Shown here: piece after piece, positions 53,542 through 64,000 of the stretch
Position numbering within the stretch: position 1 is the stretch's first letter
How the letters are laid out: each line of letters opens with the position of its first letter
Assembly (NCBI GenBank): GCA_030248195.1
Contig: JASAND010008784.1
Location: 1-64,000 of the forward strand
DNA: 64,000 nucleotides
Source of the DNA: Trissonchulus latispiculum
Lineage: Eukaryota > Nematoda > Enoplea > Enoplida > Ironidae
Direction: 5' to 3'
Translations under genes and position numbers: made by a program
The notes under the pieces: generated by a model
What the model was told of the DNA's origin: nothing
Databases searched by the model: none
The model's input: only the letters and a program-made list of their open reading frames with translations

Positions 53542-54465
53542 GGGAAGAGCGAGAGGTCGAGCCCCCAGGGGTGAGTTCAAAGTAGGGGTAGGGGGTAAAT
53601 GAATTCAAAAATTCCAAAAATCAGAAAAAATTCGTTTTCTGCAAATACTGCTCTATCTATGGAAAACGTGCTCAAAAATAAGTTTGTGTACCAAATAGAT
53701 GATTTTTGACCGTTGAATTCCGGCAATGGATATTTTGACCAAAAATCGATAACATTTGGCATTTTCTGGGCACTTTATAGTGAGGGGGGGCCTAAAAAGG
53801 TGGGGTGGGACTAATTGGGGGGGAGAGAGGAGAGATTCAGTGGGGGAGCTCAAGTGGGGGCGTCCCCCCCCCCCAGCAAAGTACCCCAGGAATATTCCAC
53901 CCAACTTCAACCCTTAAAAAATTAAACTGCAAAAATCCAAAATTAACAATTCCTATAGATCACAGTTCCAAAATATTGCAATAAAAACGCATTTCAAATT
54001 TAAACTTCAGATACAAACCTTAAGAGTACATATTCTAACCAAAACTTCTTTCACTAAAAAATGGAAGTTTCCCATTTTTTGATGAATTTTGAACAGTTCA
54101 GACCTCTACTTGAGACGCAATTTCAACCGACATCCCTAAGACTTCCAATTAATTTCAAGAACTCGTTAAAATTGCTGTTTAAAATACAAAATATTAAAAT
54201 CAGAGGAAATCTGAAAATCAAAAATGATACTAGTTCTCAAGATTAATATAATAAGAAACAATAGATCCATACGACAGATTAGCAGACAAAGCGAGAAAAC
54301 TGCGACGAAAAGTAATTACTCTAGTTGTAGAAAAATCTTCCCGCAAACTGGTAACGATGACACAAAGATAGCAACAATTTCCCAAGGGTAAAGCATCCGG
54401 GTGCCAATATGTACTATCGCAATAGCAACTGCTTGGCTTTCGTTATGCTGGTCACCACACTTATG

Positions 54466-54490
54466 AATTGGTATGTATCCGAGATGGGCA
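54466..54490. other. Junction where right arm lacks the PPIL1 exon 2-3 segment
   Basis: Left-arm bases up to 42843 (CCCATCTCGGATA) join directly to left-arm bases from 43642 (CATACCAATTC). The missing 798 bp hold both later exons of PPIL1. Confidence 0.93.
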
Positions 54491-55269
54491 CAAGACAAAA
54501 CAACAGAAATGCCAGATTTCACAGGTTTCGGAAAATCTCATTTTTTCATTATCATTTGAAAAATTGCGAAGTCTTTGAAAAGTCTGAAAGCAGGATTTTG
54601 TCAAAATAGGACCTGTGTAAATCTATGTAAATTTAATTTCCTGTGTATGTTTTTGTTTGAAGATTGTACAATTTAAAAGTGTTGTTTTTCAAATAAATAC
54701 AAATAAAATAACTTTAGACGTTACTTCTGCTACAAGGTTATTTTCGAAGCATTCAAGTAAAAGTTACCATCAGATGGTATAACGTTTCGGAATACTTCGC
54801 GCGGGGGGCTGGGGATATTTTGTAAATTAAGACTCTAATGGAAGTGTTTAAGATTACTTCATAAAATATTCAACATTTTCGCCAAAAATTTTACAAATTT
54901 GATCGTTGTGTTAGCCTTGGCCACCTAGACTCTATATTCCGAGTTTGAGATCGGATTTCGAATCTGATTTGGGTTACTTTATGAACTTGCATTTTGTTTT
55001 TCGCCAAATGTTCCGATCGAACTTATATGTGTGGTCTTTGGGAAATTGGTCTTTCGCCAAGTATAATTGAAAATATTATCTTTTGGCAAGTTAAGTTCGC
55101 CAACTTGTCTTCCTTTTCGGAATTTATGTTGGTAAGTTACACAAAATATCACAGTTAAAAAATCTATTTTTTTTCTACTTTTCCTGTCTGTCGGTCGCGG
55201 GATTGGTTTTTGTGTAGAACTTCATTTTTAATTTTCAATTTTGTGGTTTTGAGGCAGTCTGTGATTCTG

Positions 55270-55665
55270 ACAGTAAAAAATTAAGTGACCCCTGGAGACA
55301 TATCTCCATCCCTGCTTCAGGGACAAGGGGTGCCTGTGCTCATCCCTGGATACACAGCCGTAGAGCCAGGAGTGTCACCTCAAATGATGACTGCATCCGT
55401 GGAAGGGGGGCCGGCCCTTCAAGGGGCTTCGCCCTACACGGACTCCTGTTACCTTCCTACAATAATTGGTTACCCCATTTACCGACCAATTGGAGGGATG
55501 GATAGCTGGGTTGGCTAGAGCTCACGGTGAACCGATATGTGCTTAGTCCCTTCTCAAGGGATTTGTGAACACTGTTGTGACAGCGAGATTCGAACCTCGG
55601 ATTCTCGGATCCGAAGTCGAGACGCGCCAACCACTCGGCCGGCACGGCACGCTACAGTCCGTTGT
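55270..55665 (-). mobile_element. tRNA-derived SINE, right-arm copy
   Basis: Counterpart of 41505-41885, with B-box GAGGTTCGAATC changed by substitutions and indels. Confidence 0.85.
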
Positions 55666-57309
55666 ATTAATATTTATACTGGCATATACTAAAGGCCAAT
55701 ATTTCAATGCATAATTACTATATAAGAAGAAAATTAGCCACTAGGAGACTTCTTCTTGGCATTGCGTAACGGTGCTCCGACCACAATACCCAAATGTTCC
55801 CCGGTTGATGGGGGGGGGGTGGAGCAGAAAAGAGGTCCCCTTTGGTGGGGGTAGCCAATAGCCAATAGATCACCGGACACCCTCCCCGTTTGGTAGGGGG
55901 TAGAGCAGAGGTACGGTAGTTTTGCTTTATTCATGTTTGTAAATAATGTTATGATTTGGACTTATTTCGCCAAAAAGCCCAACACGTTTGGTCTTTACGC
56001 GAAAAGCCGACTGTGTGAAATAGATAGCTTAAACTAATTTATCGATGTGACGGGCACTTCGCAAAGACACCAAGACATATGTATATATTTATTGCAGTTT
56101 GCAAAGTATAGCGGGCAGGAAATATATACAAACCAGTTTTCCGATTTCCGGCTGTAACTTTATATTAAGCGACAAATCGAAATCTAACGATGCTCCATAA
56201 GCCATAAGCCAAACCCGACCTATTTAGTGAAAAATTCGAGATTTTTGGCGAAATTGAATAATTTGGCTTGAAATGCCACCCAGGTTGTGACCACTGACCA
56301 CAGGTTGAATTAGGTAAATTCTATCCAAATTAATAGGAGGCTCTACTGAGCTAAGAAATGCATGAATTTTTGCTTTGCCGCTAATCGTTAGAAAAAATTG
56401 CACATTGGTTTTTTCCGCCGAGTCTAGGTCACCCCAGATCACCACAGACACTAGAGCCAAATTGCATACAAGTGAAGTTCGAGACATATCCTCTGTGAAA
56501 CTGTAATCCGTTTTGAGGCTAAATCTTCCAATCGTTTGGTGAGCCCGCAAGTTGGCCTGTCTGACCAACATGTTGGGACCAAAAATTCAAAATATTCACA
56601 GTCCCAATAAATATGCTTAGGAAACGAGGGCTACAACAATACACCCCTTTATAAGTACCCACTTATTTCTAAACATTTTCAGTGTATTACAAGGCTTCAG
56701 TTTGATAGCAGCACGCAGGGTTTTTGGGCACCAACCTCGGGCTTTTCAGCCTAAAAAAGGGGGGGGGGAAAGGATGCCTTCTCACTTGGTGGGGAGGAAG
56801 ACTCACAAGGGGGGGGAATAAAATGGGCTTGTAATGCTAAAAAATGCGGCTAAAAATTGCATGCTTTTCATGCATATCACTGCTACATTCTAAGCTAAAA
56901 AGCGCTCAAAAATCAAGATTTAGCACCAAAATAGACGATTTCTTTACACCAAAAAAGCCCGGCGGTGCCGGAAAATTTTTCAGTACTTTGATCAAAAATT
57001 CCTAAAAATTTTGGCATTTTCTAGGCACTCTTAGAGCATGATTGGGGGGGGAAGTACCCAAAAAAGTGGGGGGGGAACGAGTGTGGGAGATTGATACACA
57101 GAGTGGGGGGGGGTCCCCCCCCCCCCCCCCCCCCACTAAAAGAAAACCCAGCCAACTATGGTAAAATATTTAATTTTTGATTCCAACTTACAAATTAAAT
57201 CAAAGGGGGATGCTTTATTTGGTTAAAATTTTTAAGTACAGTTGTTTAGACAACATTAATGATAATTTAAATGACAGTTAAGACTTTTGACCTTGGCGTT
57301 TCGACAGTA

Positions 57310-58416
57310 TAGAGGTCTGGAAAAAATCCAACCCGCAAGTGGTGGGGAAAAAAACCAACCCCCCGTTTGAGCGATGGGGATGAGCTAGCGGGCTCAAAAT
57401 TTTGCATGCAAGTTGGTAGGGCCCATCCCACCTACCACTACCAAATTTGAGCTAAATCTGACCACTTTTGAGCATTTTGTGACATTTTGAAAATTTTTGG
57501 CACTTTTTGACCCCCCAAAAATTCAAAATTTGCCTATTTTCGAAGGCCTGTAAAAAATTTTCCATAGCAGTTAGATAATAACTTTTAATACTTTCTACGA
57601 GAACAACATGTGCTCTTTCCAAAAATGTCGGTCTCGCCTTCCTGCGACGACTTGCCAAGCTGCCAGCAGAATTTTGCCAAAATTGGAAAAAAACCAATGG
57701 GTGGGAAAAAAAACCAATTTTTGCTTTTGCTGCCAAACTCCCAAAAATGGTTCTCAGTTGCTCAAAAAAGTCATCCACATAGCAAGCTTAATGCGTTCTT
57801 TTACGTGAACAGCTCAAAACTGCATTTGACTTGGCAATTTTGTGCTAGCCGGTAAAAACCTCATTTCGGCGGATCGGCTGTTTGGCTCAGCTAAAGCGGC
57901 CAAAAAGTTACCTGGGACAAAGAAATACGCGAAAAAACACTGAAACAACGTTTATTTTAATTTATTTCATCGAATTTCGAAAGATTTACAAATTTTTGCA
58001 TTTTAACATAGAAACTGGTAAATTTGATGAAACCTAGCCAGTTGATGCTGCAAATTTTGATGTTTGATTTTCTCACTTATTATAAGGAATATCGCAAAAG
58101 TAACTGCAGATATGAAGTCAGCGACGCCGATTTTACCTGTCGCATGCATAAAATCGCTAATGTGAGTTACCCTGACCGAATACTGGGGTTGGTTTTTTTC
58201 CCACCGGTTGGTTTTTTTTCCCGCCATTGGTTTTTTTTACCCCGGCTAATTAACCGTTAATTACTAATTAACGACAGGACCTAGAGGCGATTTATATACC
58301 AAAATGACAGTCTAGACAGGGCTTGATAAGAAAATAATTTATAGCCGGATTGCTCCACTGGGTAGTTCTGCAGAGTCCAAAAAGTGACTACCTTGGTTTT
58401 TTTCCCCCGACCTCTA
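57310..58416. mobile_element. TATAG/GGGAAAAACCC element, right-arm copy
   Basis: Mirrors 38526-39624; ends TAGAGGTC and CGACCTCTA retained. Confidence 0.82.
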
Positions 58417-59484
58417 TACAATCAATGCAGAAAATACAATGAAAGAAGATTTTAGAGTTAAAAAACAATAAAAGAAGATTTTAGAGTTTTATTAAAGGAA
58501 ACTAACATCAAGCAGCAAAGTTAAAAAGGCCCTTTTTCGAGTATTTCAATTGACAGCTGATCCTTTCTTTTGGCTTTCGGGAATCTTACAATTAAAACTG
58601 AAATTGTATGCATTGCATAACTTGTAAAGGCTACAAAGCCAAAACCCTCAGGTGGGCGGACGTCAGATTAAATACACTTGATTCAATACAAAAATTAACC
58701 TATCTGTCCAATTTTCAGCAGTTCTAATTTTGTATTGTATATACTGTCTTAATGTCAACCTCAAAAGACATTTTTCCTTAGGTGCAAAGGTAACCTACAT
58801 GATGCATTCTCTGTCTATTAGGCTAGACTACACTGAAAATGTTTGAAATCCGCAAGTGCCTGCGTAGAATTGATGCGGAGAATGTGGACACCTTCTCTAG
58901 TTTTAGACTCAGGGCCCGCGGAGCTACTATCAGCGAAACTCTGGCTGTGTATTTTGTTCTGTAAATTAGTTTTTCACTGTACATTTATTTTTTGTGTAAA
59001 CACACATTGGCTGAAATAAAGGAATTTTTCAGAAAAAATTTTCTAATTATTGTAAGTTACATGGTCCACAAAAAAGAAAAGCATCTTGTCAGAAAACGGT
59101 CGTCATCGTTCACAGCTAGCTCTAAAATGGCTGCAGCATATGTTATACATTAGGAACACAAATATATATTGACAATAAATATCTTCTGGCTAGAAAATGT
59201 TTGAAGGATGCCTAAAAATGAAACTAAAACAACTTAGCACACAAATAATCCGGCACTGTAGAGTGTGGTTTTCCTAACTGCGGTTGCAGCACCCTCTATC
59301 TCAGAAATCGGTTCGCAACAGACTTCAGAGTCTGACAATGTGTCCAAAAGGAATCGCCATCCTAACTGTAAAAAATGTGGTGAAACCTGATGTAATTAGT
59401 GAAATTCCCTCATTATATATGCTTGTAACATGGCTCAGTGTAACCGAACCATGCTACAACCGCGTGCGTACAATTGAATTGCAC

Positions 59485-59550
59485 GCTACACCGTGCAGTA
59501 CAATTGTACTGCACGGTGTAGCGTGCAGTACAATTGGCACTGCACGGTTA
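59485..59550. repeat. Right-arm copy of the palindrome cluster
   Basis: Keeps GTGCAGTACAATTGTACTGC once. The second unit reads AATTGGCACTGCAC, which breaks the palindrome. Confidence 0.82.
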
Positions 59551-59792
59551 GCCTTCGCTGCTCTCCTTTCGGAGTATGCAGCGAGGCTGCTGTTAACCAG
59601 TAGAACTGACTGCACTGATCCAGAATTTCTCCTGCTTATATACGTACTTTTCCGCCAAGAGAAATATGCAAAAATTAGGTTGGATAGTACATAAACGACT
59701 GAAATTTCAGAAGAGATGTCAGTCTTTCAAGATATGACATATATACAGAAGACAAAAGTCTTCTATCTTTTTTTGAGCCATATTACAAGCCA

Positions 59793-59957
59793 GTTGTAGC
59801 ACTGCTTGCTGTGCTCACAGAAACTTGTGAGCTCACTTGCAGGCGAAGCCCTCGAGAAGGGCACTCGTGTGCTTCGCGCATCTCGTGCCCTTCACTCGGA
59901 GCTTCGCCTGCTAGTGTGCGTACAAATCTCTGAGAGCACTGCTGGCAGTGCTACAAC
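59793..59957. other. Right-arm copy of the long hairpin
   Basis: Counterpart of 36992-37155; the outer GTTGTAGCACTGC/GCAGTGCTACAAC stem is intact. The middle stem reads CACTTGCAGGCGAAGCCC to GGAGCTTCGCCTGC. Confidence 0.88.
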
Positions 59958-60143
59958 TTACACTTCGAAAACAAAAAATAAGAATGCCGCAATTACTTGG
60001 CGGAAAATTCGAAAATATATAATATTTTCGAGATTCTCATAAAAACCCAGGTCTAAGTTCCGCACAAAAAAAGCGTTCTATAACAAGCCATTCATCCTTT
60101 ATTAATTTACCCCATAACGCAACCGACACCGTAGATTGCATAC

Positions 60144-60299
60144 CAGTTCCGGTCGGATCTCCTCCTTGTATCATAAAATCTGCAATGATCCTATGAAATA
60201 TAGTACCATTATAGTAGCCGCGAAGTGCCAATTCGGCAAAATTTCTGCACGTCATAGGAGCGTGGTCCCAATATAATTTCTAAGACAAGCTTTCCCATG
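60144..60299 (-). pseudogene. PPIL1: PPIL1 exon copy without exons 2 and 3
   Basis: The minus-strand copy of the exon at 36654-36808 encodes the same residues ([18 protein letters not shown], then [19 protein letters not shown]) and keeps the GT donor (60142-60143) and the AG before 60299. The two downstream exons are missing from this arm because of the 798-bp absence at 54479. Alone it lacks half the cyclophilin fold, including the WLDGKH part of the active site. If this arm is a separate locus it is a pseudogene; if it is the other haplotype, it is a heterozygous loss allele. Confidence 0.9.
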
Positions 60300-60320
60300 C
60301 TTAAACAAAACAACAAAGTA

Positions 60321-61514
60321 TAGTCGAGGAGGTTAAAAAACGCGTCCGCCGGATCGTTTAAAAAACACCGGCGGGTATAATGAAAACAAAACTAAAAGTG
60401 ACCCTCGTTATTCTGCCGAGCACTAATTTGAGGTTGTTTCTATATTTTCGGCATAACATGGCGCACTTTGTTTTTAGTAGAAAGCTGCTTATCTGACATA
60501 GGTATATACATTTGATGTCAACCCATGAAATAATCGGATATCTGGCTTATTTTTAGGCCAAAATTTATGGGGGGGGGCTCGAAGTTGCCCCCCATGGCTC
60601 ACCAAAAATGGGGGGGCATATTTTTGGAAAAATTTTGCTAATTTTTTCGTTTTTTGTGCAAAAAATGCCAAAAATAGCTAAAAATGACTAATTTTAGGTG
60701 TTTTTTACGCTAAAATAGTGAAAATTTCATTAAAAATCCGGCGACGCCGGAAACTTTTTCGAAAAGTTAGGGTAAAAATTGGCAGCTTTTTTGGGTTACG
60801 GGGGGTTATGCGGTGGGGAGGTCGAAATTTATGGGGGCTTTGCATGGGGGGGGAGACCTCGAATGGGGGGGAGGTCGCCGAATGGGGAGCGCCCCGCCCA
60901 CCCCCCTAGTAAAAATAAGCCAGCATATAGCCGCAGAAGCGGCACCAGATAGTTACAAATATACCAAACCATTCCGCAACCTCGTGCACGATGATGCACC
61001 AAATTTTCATCCTTAAATTATGAGCTATCTGAGGCCCTAAGGGGTGTATTTTTTGAACCGGAATCAGTGCTTTATGGTTTAGGACTATCAGAATTGCTCA
61101 GAACTGCATATGGGACAATTTTTAAAAATTAAAAGCTGTGTTTTTTCACCCGCCGAGGGTCAAAACTGCTGGTAAAAAAAGCATGTTAGTACTCAGCCTG
61201 GATAAAAGATAGGAGGCTGTGCCGTCTATGCCTAATCGATAGAGAGGGTCCACATATACAAAAGGCTAGCCAAGTGTTCCTTGCAGGTTTCTAGAAATAG
61301 GCTTAGCAAAACTTGGGAATTCTTAGGTTGTGGAGGTGGGTTTGAGGAGGTCAACTTTGAAACACTATCAGAGGTCGACTGCTTTGGCCCATACCAATGT
61401 TCTGGGTAGGTGCTTTTGTTGTAAAAAGATTGCCCTTTACTTTGTAGCTATACTAGGTCTCTCTATCTGCTACACTGAGTTCTCCGTGGGGATGTTTTGT
61501 ACCCTCCTCGACTA
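60321..61514. mobile_element. TAGTCGAGGAGG element, right-arm copy
   Basis: TAGTCGAGGAGG at 60321-60332 and CCTCCTCGACTA at 61503-61514. Confidence 0.8.
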
Positions 61515-61747
61515 TAACTAAACAACTACTAATGACGACAAACAAACCGGTTTTCATCTATACATACAAGTAATAAAAAAGCTCCTCCGGAGCATGAAAA
61601 AGTAATACGGGTGATGGTGAGGTTGCGAAATCAATGCTTAATATGGGGGCTAGGTTCAAAAACAAACAAACAGAAGAAGATATTCATATTCACGGATTGT
61701 GAAATTATACATGCATATATTACATATACATATACAGAAATTGCCAA

Positions 61748-61878
61748 AGTACCCTGCATTCAAAAGGTGACAGCTGGCGATAACTGGGAAGTTCGCGAAC
61801 TTCAACTTCTGCCGATTTCCGTCAGCTTTGCGAACTTCCAATTATCGCCAACTGTCACCTTTTGAATGCAGGGTAATG
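61748..61878. mobile_element. CAGTACCCTGC MITE, right-arm copy with internal deletion
   Basis: Counterpart of 35060-35213, but the centre is shorter and rearranged: it now reads as a nearly perfect palindrome around 61805-61815. Confidence 0.78.
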
Positions 61879-62382
61879 TATGGATTTTGACAAAAGCAAA
61901 ATTCTTAAATGGCTCGTATCTCACTAGCCAGTTCGTCTGATTTCAGTAATTCTAAGCAGTTCCTGAACCAGCAGAAAGTCTCCTCTTTCTTTTGAATGAC
62001 TTTACCGTGACGATGGGGCTGTCACGCGCGGCCATCCGCGCGCGCGCGCCGTCGGCGCGGGTGTCGTTGGCACAATTACGTTGACGTACTACTTCCACGT
62101 TTATTGGTGCCTAGCTTTTTCTGCAGAGGTCGCGGCGCGTCGAGACACCCACCGTTGGAAAGAGCGCGCGATTCTGCGTCGAATGGTATAAGAACTTTGG
62201 TTCTGTGACCACTGTAGCGAAAGTTATGTTCGAAAAACCAATTCAGGGCAATTTCAACTCCCCATCCTGAATAACCCATTTCTGTGGCCTCACTATGTTA
62301 CAAAAACTTAGCAGCCATCGTCCCGTTACCAGGCAATCGTTCTTTGCGGTTTCCTGTAGAATTTTTAGATTTTGGTTTCTAA

Positions 62383-62540
62383 CAGTACCCTGCACTCAAA
62401 AGGTGACAGTTGGCGAAAACTGAAATTCGCGAACTTTGGCAGCTTGATATATAGTGATTTTTCGTCAACTTCGGCGATTTCCGTCAGCTTCGCGAACTTC
62501 CAATGATCGCCAACTGTCACCTTTTGAATGCAGGGTACTG
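62383..62540. mobile_element. CAGTACCCTGC MITE, right-arm copy
   Basis: Counterpart of 34411-34567, nearly identical. Confidence 0.82.
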
Positions 62541-63336
62541 TATACCAATGTTTCGATTTACATTAGTGCACAAATACTCTACAGCTCTGATATTCGGGCT
62601 TTAATGAAGGAAGACAACTCTTTTTCCTTTAAGAATCTCTTGTTAGCTTCTGCGCATTTTATCCATTTATACGGAAAGTTTATATATCAAGAATAACTGA
62701 ACGACTCTCTCCGACGATGTTCTATTTCCTTCCGGATTGAATCAATAGCGTTCACACCATATCCTAACGTTTTTCTCATTGCTTGCCGTAGTCCAACAAA
62801 ACTAAATTACGTACATATGTTAGTTGCTAGACTAACAATCTACGCAAACAACTGTCCTCAACGATTATTTGACCGTATAAATTTGCAGAGTTTTTTTGTT
62901 TGAGGCTATTTGCAGAGCATTTTCTGGGGGTGCCGGGCTCGGTCAGAAAAAGCTTTTCTCACACCTTCGCATCTCTTAGGCCTTTTTGAATCACACCTTC
63001 GCATCTCTTAGGCCTTTTTGAAATAGATCTAAAACCATATTTCGTTTTTCTGGGGGCCAACTGGCTAGAAAAGCTATCATGGACTAAGTTTCAAGAGCAG
63101 TCATGCACACCTGGGCAATGGGGGAAATTGGACGGGGGGTGCCCACCCCAGGTCTCACATACGCACCGAAATGATACCTATTTGATTTCTTGGTAGAATT
63201 GACGCACCAAAATGATACCTACATTAGTTTTGAAGATTTGGACTCTGAGCCACTATGACTTATTTACGAATCTGTTTCCTCAAATTAGATTCACCATCTC
63301 CACTGTTTGGACTTGTCAACACGCCAAAATTGCCAG

Positions 63337-63825
63337 CACGCAACCACGCACCCAATTTAGCTTACCGACGCACCGGATTCGACCTCTGACGCACCGAAGT
63401 TGGCTTACCTACGCACCGGATTCGGCCTCTGACGCACCGAAAATTTGCCTACCGACGCACCAGATTCGACCTCTGTCGCACCGGATTCGGCCTCTGACGC
63501 ACCAAATCTGGCTTACACACGCACCGGATTCAGCCTCTGACGCACCGATTTGTCCTACCGACACCGGATTCGACCTCTGACGCACCGAATTTGTCCTGCC
63601 GATTTACCGGATTCGACCTCTGACACACCGAATTTGGCCTACCGACGCACCGGATTCGACCTCTGACGCACCGAATTTGTCCTGCCGACGCACCGGATTC
63701 GACCTCTGACGCACCGAATTTAGCCTACCGACGCATCGGATTCGACCTCTGACGCACCGAATTTGCCTTTACAAACGCACCGGATTCGGCCTCTGACGCA
63801 CCGAATTTGGCTTACATACGCACCG
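63337..63825. repeat. 42-bp minisatellite, right-arm copy
   Basis: Reverse complement of 33121-33610. Total length differs by only about a base, although individual units differ by substitutions and small indels. Confidence 0.93.
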
Positions 63826-64000
63826 GATTTGGACTTTTGGGTTTTGTGTCATGTCTGTTAAAGGAAAATAAATGTTTGTTAGTAAATGTTGGAAAATATT
63901 TCTTAAAGTGCTCTGAAAAAATAGGTTTCAAACCTTTCATGTTTCAAAAAAGATTTAGCTTTGTTGGGGGCTACCGGTTGTTCATGGTTCCCATGGTTTT

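Larger units (their letters stand above)
49838..64000 (-). repeat. Right arm of the giant inverted repeat (continues past the window)
   Basis: Reverse complement of 48448 down to 32944, colinear. It lacks 798 bp (left-arm 42844-43641) and 165 bp (left-arm 40290-40454), and shows scattered substitutions and indels, some outside homopolymers. Confidence 0.97.

Overview
This is eukaryotic, very probably marine-invertebrate (metazoan) DNA. It holds one intron-containing host gene, several non-LTR retrotransposon relics, a tRNA-derived SINE, and many short inverted-repeat transposons, minisatellites and poly-G/poly-C tracts in an otherwise AT-rich background. I cannot name the species. Almost all open frames are repeat shadows: (TA)n gives IY repeats, and G/C tracts give Pro/Gly-rich frames.

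Layout. 0-1.6 kb: the 3' end of one LINE inserted inside an RTE-like LINE of opposite strand. 1.6-3.7 kb: a GC-rich repeat family with 163-bp and 147-bp tandem arrays. 4.5-13.4 kb: a mosaic of non-autonomous DNA transposons, several with readable target-site duplications (CTTTAAAT around 5447-5782; GGCCCGAC around 11426-13362, which itself carries a nested foldback element bounded by GGTA). 14.1-14.5 kb: an extreme G tract. 14.98-21.7 kb: a distinct stretch with no genes and almost no poly-G, crowded with short perfect hairpins and carrying a perfect eight-unit heat-shock element at 17081-17118. 22.2-24.4 kb: terminal-inverted-repeat elements with a CpG-dense insert. 24.8-26.6 kb: an internally deleted CR1/L2-like LINE. 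27-32.9 kb: more MITEs, a weak gag-like fragment and a TTAA-flanked element.

From 32944 to the window end the sequence is one giant inverted repeat. The left arm (32944-48448) and right arm (49838-64000, running off the window) surround a 1389-bp unshared loop. The left arm carries exons of a PPIL1-type spliceosomal cyclophilin (36654-43337, + strand) with intact splice sites and active-site residues; its first exon, about 18 residues, was not found. The right arm has the matching first visible exon (60144-60299, - strand) but lacks exons 2 and 3, because 798 bp of the left arm (42844-43641) are absent from it. The arms also differ by a 165-bp indel (40290-40454) and scattered substitutions. 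They are therefore diverged copies or haplotypes, not a simple base-perfect read-through artefact, although misassembly must still be excluded.

The most unusual material is (1) the giant palindrome with one complete and one gutted PPIL1 copy, (2) the hairpin-dense 6.7-kb block with its heat-shock element, and (3) the PPIL1 locus itself, where a transposon end lies 21 nt before an exon and a 164-nt hairpin lies in the next intron.
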